DNA of 64,000 bases from contig CAUDUM010000001.1 of NCBI GenBank assembly GCA_958452575.1, positions 372,001 through 436,000 of the forward strand, in the 5' to 3' direction. A program made the position numbers and the translations under genes. Numbering within the stretch: the stretch's first letter is position 1; every line of letters begins with the position of its first letter. This document shows positions 1-9,399 of the stretch, one piece after another. Under the pieces are notes generated by a model that saw only the letters and a list, made by a program, of their open reading frames with translations, did no database searches and was not told where the DNA came from. The stretch comes from an uncultured Eggerthellaceae bacterium. GTDB lineage: Bacteria; Actinomycetota; Coriobacteriia; Coriobacteriales; Eggerthellaceae.

Positions 1-1629
1 AAGCCCCGCGGCGCTCGTCGCGGCGAGAGCGGCGCCCGCAAGAGCGAGGATATCCGATCCGCGCGGCTCGAGCATCATAAAGCAGGCGACGGAGAGCAGG
101 ATACCGGCGAGAAGACCCGCCCCTCCGCGGGCAAGCGAAGCGGCGGATCCGTCATCCCCCCAACGGACGAGCAATCCCACCGCGAACGGCAAGAGCAGGG
201 CCGCCGCCGTGGCGCAACCCGCGACGGGACCGTGCGTCAGGGACGCCGCCGCGCAATCGTACGCGGCGGGCACCGAGGCAACGAGCAGGCCGGCCGTCGC
301 CGCGACCACCACGGCGAAGAACGCGCAGAGGGCCTTCCCCGCGGCGCGCACCACCCGCGAGCGCTCGCGGAGCGCCGCCCCGTAACCGTCGGCGAGCGAT
401 CCCGGCACGCAGGGCGTCAACGGCTCGCCGCGGAGGGACCTGCGCACGTTGTCCGCGTAATGGAACGCGAAAGCGCCCAAGGCGTCGCGAGCTTCGGCGG
501 CCCGAGGCCTGAGGGCGGGATCGGGGCTGAGGCACGCGAGCAGGATCGGGTCGAGGAGCGCGTCCACCTGCACGAGGGCGAGGCGCGCGGCCTCCAGCCC
601 CTGCACCTTGGTTTCGTCTTGGGCGAGCTTGACCGCGACCGCGACCTCGGGTTCGTGCAGCAGCGCCGCTGCGATGTCGTCGGAAGCATGGGCGGTGCGC
701 AACGGAGCGGGCGCCTGGCGCGTTTTCACGCGCGCGACCTCCGCCCTCTCCATCGCGGCGTCGACGCGGAAGGGAAACGATCCCGTCGCAAGGCGGAAAA
801 GCACGCCGGCGGCCGCGAAGACGTCCGAAGCCGGCGAGGGCGCCGCTTTGCGCGAGGCACCGTTCGGATCGACGACCTCGGGAGCCGCGTACTCGACCGT
901 GGCGCTGCCCGTCGGCGCGCACTCCCCCTCCGCATCCGTTCGCTCCTCGATGAAGCGGGCGGAGCCGAAGTCTATCAGGCACAGATCGAACACGCCCTCC
1001 TCGGCCTGCTCGGCCAAGGGCAGCCGATCGGTGCGCACCATCACGTTGCCGCAGGAGATATCCCCGTGGACGATGCCGCTCTCCACGACGTCGAGCCGTG
1101 CAAGAAGCTCGAACAGGTCGCGCCCGATGCGCGCCACGTTGAGGGGCGACACCCGCCCGTCGTCGTCCACCGCGAGCATTCGCGCGGCTTTGGAGAGGGT
1201 GATCCCCTCGACCCATTCCATCAGCAGCGCGGGATCGCCCTCCACGCGTCCGATGCCGTACACCCGCGGGAAGCCCTTGAGCCCGGACACGCGGGCCTGA
1301 AGGCGGTACTCCCTGCTAAACGCCGCCTCGCGGCGCTTCCGGGACGCGTCGTCTTGAGGCGTCGAAGGACTTGGCGGGGCCGCGAGCGTCTTGAGCGCGA
1401 ACGCCTCGCTCCAGATGTTCGTCACGCGGCGGACCTCGCCGAGGCCCCCGTGCCTGACCGCCCCTCCCTCGTCTAACAATGTGACGAACCGGCGCTCGTA
1501 GGCATCGCGCGAGGCGGGGTCGACCGGCACGGCGGGCTCGAACCCCTCCAGGCGCAGAACGCGCGTCGGAGCGGGGTCGGCGGAAAGCGCCTCGGAGGGC
1601 AGGATGGGCATGTCGTCGCGTGCGCTCAC
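1..1629 (-). CDS. Membrane-anchored Ser/Thr protein kinase, truncated by the window edge
   Basis: The reading frame is open from a GTG at 1629 to the left edge (543 codons, no stop), so the C-terminus is missing. An eukaryotic-type kinase fold is visible: a glycine-rich loop (GGLGEV), the ATP lysine in ALKTL near residue 79, the catalytic loop HGDISCGN near residue 188 (HGD instead of HRD), DFGSAR near 220 and an APE motif near 247. After a linker, hydrophobic helices start near residue 432, so the kinase faces the cytoplasm and is held in the membrane. The GTG overlaps the TGA of the upstream gene (GTGA), which implies translational coupling. That partner has an outside domain, so the pair may act in envelope signalling; this is inference. 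The substrate is unknown. Confidence 0.8.
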   Translation of the reverse strand, partial: MSARDDMPILPSEALSADPAPTRVLRLEGFEPAVPVDPASRDAYERRFVTLLDEGGAVRHGGLGEVRRVTNIWSEAFALKTLAAPPSPSTPQDDASRKRREAAFSREYRLQARVSGLKGFPRVYGIGRVEGDPALLMEWVEGITLSKAARMLAVDDDGRVSPLNVARIGRDLFELLARLDVVESGIVHGDISCGNVMVRTDRLPLAEQAEEGVFDLCLIDFGSARFIEERTDAEGECAPTGSATVEYAAPEVVDPNGASRKAAPSPASDVFAAAGVLFRLATGSFPFRVDAAMERAEVARVKTRQAPAPLRTAHASDDIAAALLHEPEVAVAVKLAQDETKVQGLEAARLALVQVDALLDPILLACLSPDPALRPRAAEARDALGAFAFHYADNVRRSLRGEPLTPCVPGSLADGYGAALRERSRVVRAAGKALCAFFAVVVAATAGLLVASVPAAYDCAAASLTHGPVAGCATAAALLLPFAVGLLVRWGDDGSAASLARGGAGLLAGILLSVACFMMLEPRGSDILALAGAALAATSAAGL

Positions 1630-2558
1630 GGCCTCGCCCCCGGATAGCGCGCCTCGAAATCGGCGAGGAAGGTGATCTGCCCGTTGACGGAGTTCGCGTT
1701 GAAGGGCGTCATCCAATCATCGGGATAGTTAGGGTCGCAGCAGCGGCCCCACGACTGGCGAAGCAGGGCCGCAGCGCTGTCGATGTCATGGTTGAGCTGG
1801 AGGATCTCGAGGTAACTGGCGTGGTAGCGGGAGTTTTCCGGCACTTGCAGGTCCGAGATCGCGCTATGGGTCACCGAGGTTTCGTAGAACAAACTGTTGG
1901 CGGCGGAGAAGTATTGGTCTCGTTGCGCCTTCGTCACCGTGGGAGCGATCTGGAAGAGCTCCTGCCATCCCGCGACGACGCGCTGGTAGTACCCTCCCAG
2001 CAAGTCGTAGTTGCTGCGCAGCGATTGGAGGTACGCCTGCTCCTGGGATTCGGAGAGTCCCGGCTGGGACTGCCCGGAATCGTCGGATTCGTTCCCGGAC
2101 GAGCCGGAGCCGGAATCGGAGGCCGCTCCTCCCCCTCCGGATCCGGCGCTCGATGCGCCGCCGGTCTGGCCGTCGGTAGCGCTTTCCTGCGCGGCGGATT
2201 CCTTCTTGTCGGCTATCTCCTGCTTGTCGAGGAACCTGAACTGCGAGAATAGGGAGACGGAAACGGACGAGGACGCTGCGGCGTCGGAGTCGCCCTCGGA
2301 GGCGGAGGTTTCCGCCGCATGCGCGGATGGGGATGATCCGCCTTGCGCGGCGGCGATCCCGTCCGCGTCGTCAAAGCCGAACAGCGGCGCGATCGCCTCA
2401 TCGACCTCGATCACGAAGGCGCGTTGGAACACGCCGGCCGAAACAAGCGCGAAGCAGACGAGGCAGACGGCGAGCAGCGAGAACGACCCGATCGCAACGC
2501 GGTCGCGCGCGCTGCGGGATGAGGCCCGCCCCAAACCGCGGATGCGTCCTGCGCCCAT
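1626..2558 (-). CDS. Single-pass membrane protein with extracytoplasmic domain, kinase partner
   Basis: A 310-aa protein with no recognised family. A short basic N-terminus is followed by one hydrophobic segment (about residues 25-48), which looks like a signal anchor. A Ser/Gly/Ala-rich, low-complexity linker covers roughly residues 70-170 and resembles a cell-wall-spanning stalk. The C-terminal 140 residues look globular and helical, with a CC pair in SWGRCCDPNYPD. The stop codon overlaps the GTG start of the kinase gene, and one promoter region at 2620-2662 serves both. A role as sensor or surface partner of the kinase is inferred from coupling only. Confidence 0.65.
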   Translation of the reverse strand: MGAGRIRGLGRASSRSARDRVAIGSFSLLAVCLVCFALVSAGVFQRAFVIEVDEAIAPLFGFDDADGIAAAQGGSSPSAHAAETSASEGDSDAAASSSVSVSLFSQFRFLDKQEIADKKESAAQESATDGQTGGASSAGSGGGGAASDSGSGSSGNESDDSGQSQPGLSESQEQAYLQSLRSNYDLLGGYYQRVVAGWQELFQIAPTVTKAQRDQYFSAANSLFYETSVTHSAISDLQVPENSRYHASYLEILQLNHDIDSAAALLRQSWGRCCDPNYPDDWMTPFNANSVNGQITFLADFEARYPGARP

Positions 2559-2619
2559 CGGGTATCTCCACCGTCCTTTCCCGCTCGATCCGTCCTCGAC
2601 ACAACCCTACCTTGAAGTG

Positions 2620-2662
2620 GCGCAACATTATACGAGAGCGCAGAAGGAAAATGTTGCGCAAC
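2620..2662 (-). promoter_or_regulatory. Promoter with inverted-repeat operator around the -10 box
   Basis: On the minus strand a perfect TATAAT lies at 2632-2627, about 70 nt upstream of the 2558 start. It is bracketed by a 10-bp perfect inverted repeat (GCGCAACATT at 2620-2629 and AATGTTGCGC at 2650-2659). The distal arm also contains the self-complementary GTTGCGCAAC (2653-2662). No good -35 hexamer is visible. This arrangement suggests a repressor or activator site that controls the two-gene kinase operon. Confidence 0.5.
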
Positions 2663-2677
2663 AAATGCGATCGACCG

Positions 2678-5020
2678 TCAGAGCAAGTCCACGGGATCGA
2701 CGTCCACCGCCACGTTGACGGCGCGCTCGGGCTTGCGCGCGCGGAAATAAGGGAGCAGGACCGCCGAGAGATCCGCTGCGGGAGGGCATTTGACGACGAC
2801 GTGCCAGCGGTACGTGCCGCGCAGCTTCGCCAGCACACAGGGCGCCGCCGGCAGCACGCGCCACCCTGCCGCGTCGACCACGCGGTCGCGCACGTAGGCG
2901 GAGAGCTCCTCCTGGATGCGGATCGCCGTCTCGCGGACCGGCTGCTCGTCGGGACCCCACACGAGCACGTTCGCCATGCGCGTGAAAGGCGGGTAGCCGA
3001 GCATCCGGCGCTTGGGGAGCTCCGCGCCGAGGAACAACCCGCGATCGTAGGCCGCCGCCGCGCGGATCGCGACGTTGTCCGCCTCGTAGGTCTGCACGTA
3101 CACGCGGCCGGCGAGCTCGGCGCGCCCCGCACGGCCAGCGACCTGCTCGACCAGCGCGAACGTGCGCTCGGCAGCGCGGTAGTCGGGCAGGTGGAGCTGG
3201 GTGTCGGCGTTAATGACGCCCACGACGGTCACGTCCTCGAAATCGAGCCCCTTCGCGATCATCTGCGTGCCGAGGAGCACGGCGGCGCCCGCCGAGGCGA
3301 ACTCGCCGAGCAGGCGCTCGTGGGCGCCCTTCTTGGACGTCGTGTCGGCGTCCATGCGGATGATGGGGACGTCCGGGCCGACGCCCGGCATGCCGTCGAG
3401 CAGGCCGCGCAGCTCGTCCTCCACGCGCTGCGTCCCCGCGCCGAAGCGCTTGAGATAGGGGCTGCCGCACTCGGGACAGCGCGCGGGGGCGGCGATGCGA
3501 TGCCCGCAATGATGGCAGATGAGGAAGTTGCCGCGCTCATGGTAGGTGAGCGACGTCGAGCACGCCGGGCATTCCGGTACGAACCCGCACTCGCGGCAGA
3601 GCAGGAACTTGGCGAATCCCCGCTGGTTGAGGAGCAGGACGGCCTTGCGTCCCGCCGAAAGCTCGTCGTGCAGCGCGCGCGTGAGCTCGGCGGAGAACAT
3701 CGAGCGCGAGCCGCTGCCGAACTCGCGCGCCATGTCGACGACGCGGACTTCGGGCAGGGGCTTGCCGTTGGCGCGCGTGGGAAGCTCGACCCGATGCCAC
3801 AGCGGATCGGTCTCGCAGGCGTGCAGCGTCTCGACCGAGGGCGTCGCGCTCCCCAGCACGACGGCGGCGCCGGATCGGCGCGCCATCCAGACGGCGACGT
3901 CGCGCGCGAGGTAGCGCGGAGCGCTGTCCTGCTTGTAGGACCCCTCGTGCTCCTCGTCGATGATGATGAGCCCGCGGTTGGCGACCGGCGTGAACAGCGC
4001 GCTTCGTGCGCCGACGACGACGCGCGCCGCGCCCGACCGGATGAAGTCCCATTGGTCGTAGCGTTCCCCCGGGCTCATGCGCGAATGCATGACGGCGACC
4101 AGGTCGCCGAAGCGCGAGCGGAACCGGGCGACTGTCTGGGGCGTGAGCGAGATCTCGGGGACGAGCACGCAGGCCGTGCGCCCCTCGGCGAGGACGCGCT
4201 CGATGGCGCGCAGGTAGACCTCGGTCTTGCCGGAGCCGGTGACGCCGTCCACGCAGACGACCTCGCCCCGCCCCAACGCGCAGGCGCGCCCGATGGCCTC
4301 CACCGCCGCCGCCTGCCCTTCCGTGAGCTGCGGAATGATACGAGGGGACAGTCCCTTTTTCTCATTTTGCGGGACTGCGGGCATGGCGGAGCGGAAGCGT
4401 CGGCGCGCCTCGATGCGGAGCACGCCTTTGGCCTCGAGTGACTTGAGCGTGGACGAGATGGAGCCGAGCTGGGCCGACAGCTCGGCAACGCGCATCTCCC
4501 CCATGCGCAGGGCATCGATGATGGCCTGCTGCTTCACGGCGTTCTTGCGCGGCTCGAACGCGTCGAGCTCGGGACCCGGGACGACCCAGCGATCATCGAC
4601 CTCCCCGACGGCGGGGGCCTCCAAGCGCCAGCCTCCATGCGCCGTCCGGACGATCCGGGGGACGCCGCCGGGCGGCGTGAAGAGCCGCACGCACGAAGAC
4701 AGCGGGGCGATGTAGCGCTCCGAGAGCCATTGGGCGCACGCCGCGCCCTCCTCGTCGAAGTACGGGCGGCTCACCGCCCGGATGATCGGCTTGACGCGCG
4801 CCGGATCGATGCCGAGCTCCTCCGGCTCGCACTCCTTCAAGCCGACGACGAACCCGACGGCGCGCCGCGCGCCGAGCGGAACCAGGACTGCGCATCCCAC
4901 CTGGACGGAGTATTCGGAGGCGTCTTCGACCGGAGCCTCCGCCTCGGACGGGACGGCATAGGTGTAGGGAGCGTCGAGCGCTTGCGTGGGGATGTCCAAA
5001 ATGACAGAGGCGAATTTCAT
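2678..5020 (-). CDS. priA: Primosomal protein N' (replication restart helicase PriA)
   Basis: This 3'-to-5' superfamily 2 helicase recognises stalled forks and reloads the replisome. The N-terminal 3'-end-binding domain begins MKFASVILDIPT. The helicase core has Walker A GVTGSGKTEVYL near residue 260 and the DEEH box (IIIDEEHEGSYK) near 353. Two zinc-binding cysteine clusters (CRECGFVPECPAC and CHHCG...CPECG) lie near residues 470-515. Length from this start is 780 aa, normal for the family. The frame is open 18 codons further upstream, but homology begins at the ATG at 5020. A TATACT lies only 9 nt before that ATG (5034-5029), so the transcript may have almost no leader, although a GGGTGG sequence sits beside the start. 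Confidence 0.93.
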   Translation of the reverse strand: MKFASVILDIPTQALDAPYTYAVPSEAEAPVEDASEYSVQVGCAVLVPLGARRAVGFVVGLKECEPEELGIDPARVKPIIRAVSRPYFDEEGAACAQWLSERYIAPLSSCVRLFTPPGGVPRIVRTAHGGWRLEAPAVGEVDDRWVVPGPELDAFEPRKNAVKQQAIIDALRMGEMRVAELSAQLGSISSTLKSLEAKGVLRIEARRRFRSAMPAVPQNEKKGLSPRIIPQLTEGQAAAVEAIGRACALGRGEVVCVDGVTGSGKTEVYLRAIERVLAEGRTACVLVPEISLTPQTVARFRSRFGDLVAVMHSRMSPGERYDQWDFIRSGAARVVVGARSALFTPVANRGLIIIDEEHEGSYKQDSAPRYLARDVAVWMARRSGAAVVLGSATPSVETLHACETDPLWHRVELPTRANGKPLPEVRVVDMAREFGSGSRSMFSAELTRALHDELSAGRKAVLLLNQRGFAKFLLCRECGFVPECPACSTSLTYHERGNFLICHHCGHRIAAPARCPECGSPYLKRFGAGTQRVEDELRGLLDGMPGVGPDVPIIRMDADTTSKKGAHERLLGEFASAGAAVLLGTQMIAKGLDFEDVTVVGVINADTQLHLPDYRAAERTFALVEQVAGRAGRAELAGRVYVQTYEADNVAIRAAAAYDRGLFLGAELPKRRMLGYPPFTRMANVLVWGPDEQPVRETAIRIQEELSAYVRDRVVDAAGWRVLPAAPCVLAKLRGTYRWHVVVKCPPAADLSAVLLPYFRARKPERAVNVAVDVDPVDLL

Positions 5021-5160
5021 GCCACCCAGTATAGCAGCCCTGTGCAGATAGGCGCGCGCGCCCGACGCGCCCAATTTTTCCTGCTATCCTAATCAGCTGC
5101 AATGATTTCACCGAGCAGGCGTCGATGCGACGCCTTCAAACGACGATACGAGGAGCGACA

Positions 5161-7356
5161 GTGAGCAGAGACTTCGGCAACGATTCGCGCGACTTCGGCC
5201 GCGACGGGCGCCGTGCGGGCGGCTACGCGAAAGGCCCGCGCAACAACGGCGGGGACCGCGGACGCGGCGGCAAGCCCTTCGGCGAGCGCCGGGGCGGCAA
5301 ATACGACGACCGCCGCGACGGCAAGCCGTACGGCGAGCGCGACCGCAAGCCCTACGGCAAGGACCGCGACGGCGATCGAGGCGCAAAGCGCTTCGACGGT
5401 GGATCCCGCGACCACGGCTTCAACGCGCGCGGCGACCGCAGCGGCAAGCCTTTCGGAGATCGCGGACCGCGCGGCGGCAAGCCCTTCGGCGAGCGCCGTT
5501 TCAACGACGCGCCGCGTGAGCGCCTGCATGTCGATCGCGGCGGCCACGACGGCAAGCGCGGTTTCGGAAGGGACGCACAGCGCGGCCCGCAGCAGGGCGA
5601 CAGCGAGCTTTTGAAGAGCACGCTCGAGCGCATCGCCGGCAAGGGATTTGCCGCCTATCGCGACACCGAGGGAACTTATGCTTTCGATGGGTACGAGCTG
5701 ACCATCGGCCGCGTGCAGCGCGATCCCTTCGCGCCCCCTTCGAAGATCTCCGTCACGGTGCCCCAGGACACGGCCGGGTTCGATGCCGAGCTGTTCTCCA
5801 CGCCGCAACGCCGTATCGCTCTGCAAGATCACATCCTGCGCGCCTTCGGGCAGGAGCTGGCCAAAAACGCCTTTGGGTTCGCGGATTTCATCAAGGGCGG
5901 CGCGTTCAGCGTCAGCCGTCCCGGCCCCGAGATCATCGAGCGTTCGGCCTGCTCGATCGATGGCAGCGCCGTCGCCATGCGCTTTGAAGCGACGTTCCCC
6001 GCACGCGAGCGCTCCATCGCCACGCGCGAGTTCGAGGAGATGTTCTTCACCGCGCTGCCGCGCATCGTCCGCGACTCGCTGCTTGCGGTGAGCTATCCCG
6101 ATGGCGAACTGCAAGCGGTTGCGGATCTCGCCGATGACCAGCAGGCCATCCGCGACGAGCTGGTCAAGCGCGATCTGGTCGCTTTCGTCGCCGATGGCGC
6201 CATCCTGCCGCGCGAAACGGGTATCTCGCAGCGTCCCATGGCAGACGCCAAGCCCTTCCGCTCTCCTGAGTCGCTGCGAGTCGCCATCGAGACGCCCCAC
6301 TCCGGCACCATCCAGGGCATGGGCATCCCCGCAGGCGTCACCCTGATCGTTGGCGGAGGCTACCACGGCAAGTCCACGCTGCTCAAGGCCATCCAGGACG
6401 GCGTCTACAACCACGCTGCCGGCGACGGCCGCGAGTTCGTGATCTGCGACGATACGGCCATCAAGCTGCGCGCCGAGGATGGACGCAGCGTGCGCGGCAC
6501 CGACATCTCGCTGTTCATCAACAACCTGCCCAGTGGCATCCCCACCGACAGCTTCTGGACCGAGGACGCCAGCGGCTCCACATCGCAGGCTGCCTCCACC
6601 GCCGAAGCTCTTGAGGCCCGCAGCCGCGTCTTCCTCATCGACGAGGACACCTCCGCGACCAACTTCATGGTGCGCGAGCCGCTGATGCAAGCCGTCATCG
6701 CACCCGAGGGCGAGCCGATCACCCCGTTCGTCGAGCGTCTGCGCGACCTGTACGAGAAAGCGGGCGTCTCCACCATCATCGTCGCCGGATCTTCCGGCGC
6801 GTTCTTCAACGTGGCCGACACGATCATCCAGATGAAAGAGTACGAACCCCAGGATATTCGCGAGCTCGTGCGCAAAGCATGCAAGGACCAAGGTGCGGTA
6901 GAGGTTCCGCGCGCTGCCGGCTTCGCGCGTCCCAACGCCGATCGCGTCATCGTCTCTCCGCAGCACCCGCTCGTCGTGAAGACGTCGGCCGACGCCCGCA
7001 AGGCCGACAAGGATCGCCGCGAGGGCAACGGCCCCAAGGGTCCGGAGCGCTTGCGCACCAAAGTGCTCGGCGGCGTGGACATCCGCGTGGGATCGGTCGG
7101 CTCCGATATGCGCTTCGTTGAGCAGCTGGTCGATGCCGAACAAGCAAAGACCCTTTCACTGATTATCAAGGAATGCATGGAACGCGATCTGCTCGCTCGC
7201 ATGAGCGTGCACGAGGTCGTCGAGACCATCTGCGCCGAGCTGTCTGAGAACGGCTTCGATGCCGTGAGCAACTCCCGCACGCTCGAGTGCGGCATGGCGA
7301 TGCCCCGCCGCGCCGAGATCTTCGCCTGCATCAACAGGCTACGTCCGCGCGACTAA
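5161..7356 (+). CDS. Predicted P-loop ATPase of the ABC class with RG-rich N-terminal tail
   Basis: A 731-aa protein. The GTG start at 5161 has AGGAG five bases upstream; the frame is open further back but without a ribosome site. Residues 1-150 are a low-complexity tail with repeated KPFGER/GGKPFG and RDG units, very basic and glycine-rich, like RNA-binding RGG tails. The rest matches the uncharacterised ABC-class ATPase family: a P-loop GGGYHGKST near residue 397 and an acidic Walker B-like FLIDEDTSATNF near 490. The family has no transmembrane segments, so it is not a transporter. The biochemical function is unknown; RNA or ribosome association is inference from the tail. A strong hairpin follows the stop. 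Confidence 0.8.
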   Translation: MSRDFGNDSRDFGRDGRRAGGYAKGPRNNGGDRGRGGKPFGERRGGKYDDRRDGKPYGERDRKPYGKDRDGDRGAKRFDGGSRDHGFNARGDRSGKPFGDRGPRGGKPFGERRFNDAPRERLHVDRGGHDGKRGFGRDAQRGPQQGDSELLKSTLERIAGKGFAAYRDTEGTYAFDGYELTIGRVQRDPFAPPSKISVTVPQDTAGFDAELFSTPQRRIALQDHILRAFGQELAKNAFGFADFIKGGAFSVSRPGPEIIERSACSIDGSAVAMRFEATFPARERSIATREFEEMFFTALPRIVRDSLLAVSYPDGELQAVADLADDQQAIRDELVKRDLVAFVADGAILPRETGISQRPMADAKPFRSPESLRVAIETPHSGTIQGMGIPAGVTLIVGGGYHGKSTLLKAIQDGVYNHAAGDGREFVICDDTAIKLRAEDGRSVRGTDISLFINNLPSGIPTDSFWTEDASGSTSQAASTAEALEARSRVFLIDEDTSATNFMVREPLMQAVIAPEGEPITPFVERLRDLYEKAGVSTIIVAGSSGAFFNVADTIIQMKEYEPQDIRELVRKACKDQGAVEVPRAAGFARPNADRVIVSPQHPLVVKTSADARKADKDRREGNGPKGPERLRTKVLGGVDIRVGSVGSDMRFVEQLVDAEQAKTLSLIIKECMERDLLARMSVHEVVETICAELSENGFDAVSNSRTLECGMAMPRRAEIFACINRLRPRD

Positions 7357-7377
7357 CGCCTACCGGATCATCAAAGT

Positions 7378-7419
7378 CTTCGAGGCGCCAATCTCCCTAC
7401 CGGGATTGGCGCCTCGAAG
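7378..7419 (+). terminator. 16-bp perfect hairpin after the ABC-class ATPase gene
   Basis: Arms at 7378-7393 and 7404-7419 are perfectly complementary around a 10-nt loop, starting 21 nt after the stop codon. There is no clear T-run behind it (CATTCTTGG follows), so it may be a transcript-stabilising or weak terminator structure. Confidence 0.5.
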
Positions 7420-7474
7420 CATTCTTGGCGTTGTTAGATACATTCTTGGCGTTGCAAGAAATACCAATCGCCAT

Positions 7475-7644
7475 ATTTCATCCAACCCCAAACCTATCCG
7501 GATAAAATCAAGCGGATACGACATTAATTCGCTTCAAACTGGATGAAATCAAGCGGATGCGACAAAAATCGTCTATCCAACAATCCAAAACGTCGGATTT
7601 CATCCAACTATTTTAAAACAGGATGAAATCCGGCGTTTGCGACA
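7475..7644. repeat. Cluster of 24-bp direct repeats with embedded inverted repeats
   Basis: Three related units with consensus GGATRAAATC followed by a GCG and ending in GCGACA or ACGACA begin at 7500, 7541 and 7621. Units 1 and 2 differ at 2 of 24 positions; unit 3 is more divergent. The 5' half of unit 3 pairs perfectly over 12 bp with 7594-7605 (CGGATTTCATCC and GGATGAAATCCG, loop 15 nt). A similar imperfect pairing links 7475-7483 to unit 1. This looks like a palindromic intergenic repeat family rather than CRISPR, because spacing is 41 and 80 bp and the units are degenerate. Confidence 0.6.
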
Positions 7645-7795
7645 ATTCAATCAGCAGCGACAGGAACTCAGCTGCGATCCGAGAACCCGAAAGGGCTGCT
7701 CAGTCGCAATCCTAATACGCACCGACGTTATCCATATGCAATGCGGCCTATGCGGAAGCAACTCGGTTCCGCACGTGCAACGCAAGGTGATTCAG

Positions 7796-9064
<1,269 letters not shown>

Positions 9065-9075
9065 GAAGCTCCTCC

Positions 9076-9165
9076 TTCATCGCTGTCGGCCGTACCACCT
9101 TAGCGCTTGGCGCCAGGTTGGTGCCGGGATCGCAGAGCCAACTCTCTCCCCCGACTCTTGATAAA
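9076..9165 (-). promoter_or_regulatory. SAM riboswitch (SAM-I clan) upstream of metK
   Basis: Read on the minus strand, the leader has the S-box core: TTTATCAAGAG at the 5' end, GATCCCGGCACC in the second strand of P2, and GGTGGTACGGCC in place of the usual GGTGCTAATTCC. The closing stem P1 can form between TTTATC (9165-9160) and GATGAA (9081-9076). P2 pairs GAGAG with CTCT, and P3 can pair ACC-ACC with GGTGGT. The 3' strand of P1 is followed directly by the metK ribosome site, and no poly-T terminator is visible, so translational control is the likely mode. The assignment to SAM-I versus SAM-I/IV is not resolved. Confidence 0.72.
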
Positions 9166-9399
9166 CGGGTATGTCTTCTGCAAACCGCAGAGGATTTGCA
9201 AACGTTGCGATGGTACCCTTATGCGTGGATAAAGGCAAGACGCAACCGCTGGACATCGACCATCAACTACAGAATCGTCGATTCTGTTGCGACGCTCAAG
9301 GTCAAAACGTACAAAGGTCGATCGATATCGAGGCGATATGCACGGGAAGAGAGGATTCTTCCCGTGCTGTTTCTCGCCCCGTCTAGCGAATTTGCCAGA
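9166..9399. other. Gap between riboswitch and symporter gene; likely metK promoter area
   Basis: This stretch should hold the metK promoter; a possible TTGCGT-17-ATAAGG pair lies on the minus strand near 9245-9218. A dyad CAGAATCG-T-CGATTCTG occurs at 9270-9286. A perfect 9-bp hairpin CACGGGAAG/CTTCCCGTG (9341-9366) lies 34 nt behind the symporter stop. No convincing gene is visible. Confidence 0.4.
9341..9366 (-). terminator. Hairpin downstream of the symporter gene
   Basis: Perfect 9-bp arms (9341-9349 and 9358-9366) around an 8-nt loop, just past the stop at 9400. No T-run follows on the minus strand, so termination efficiency is uncertain. Confidence 0.4.

Larger units (their letters stand above)
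7357..7795. other. Gene-free gap with repeats between convergent genes
   Basis: A 439-bp gap between the ABC-class ATPase gene and metK, which converge here. It contains the hairpin at 7378-7419, a 13-bp direct repeat ATTCTTGGCGTTG at 7421-7433 and 7442-7454, and the 24-bp repeat family at 7500-7644. Positions 7645-7795 show only a weak 7-bp hairpin (TGCGGAA/TTCCGCA at 7751-7773) that could help end metK transcription. I see no gene. Confidence 0.6.

Noticed and set aside
232..1476. Plus- and minus-strand frames of 230-414 codons at the left edge
   Set aside because: The kinase frame on the minus strand, open through the window edge, contains all kinase motifs; the others are shadows.
2327..4441. 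A 704-codon plus-strand frame opposite priA
   Set aside because: Antisense shadow of a clear PriA; composition dominated by Arg/Ala/Asp/His.
5089..7143. A 684-codon minus-strand frame opposite the ABC-class ATPase
   Set aside because: Antisense shadow; the plus strand has the P-loop, RG tail and a ribosome site.
7475..7644. CRISPR array
   Set aside because: Only three degenerate units, uneven spacing, inverted copies and no cas genes nearby.
9171..9386. Small plus-strand ORF between metK and the symporter gene
   Set aside because: It overlaps the metK promoter area and lacks a ribosome site.
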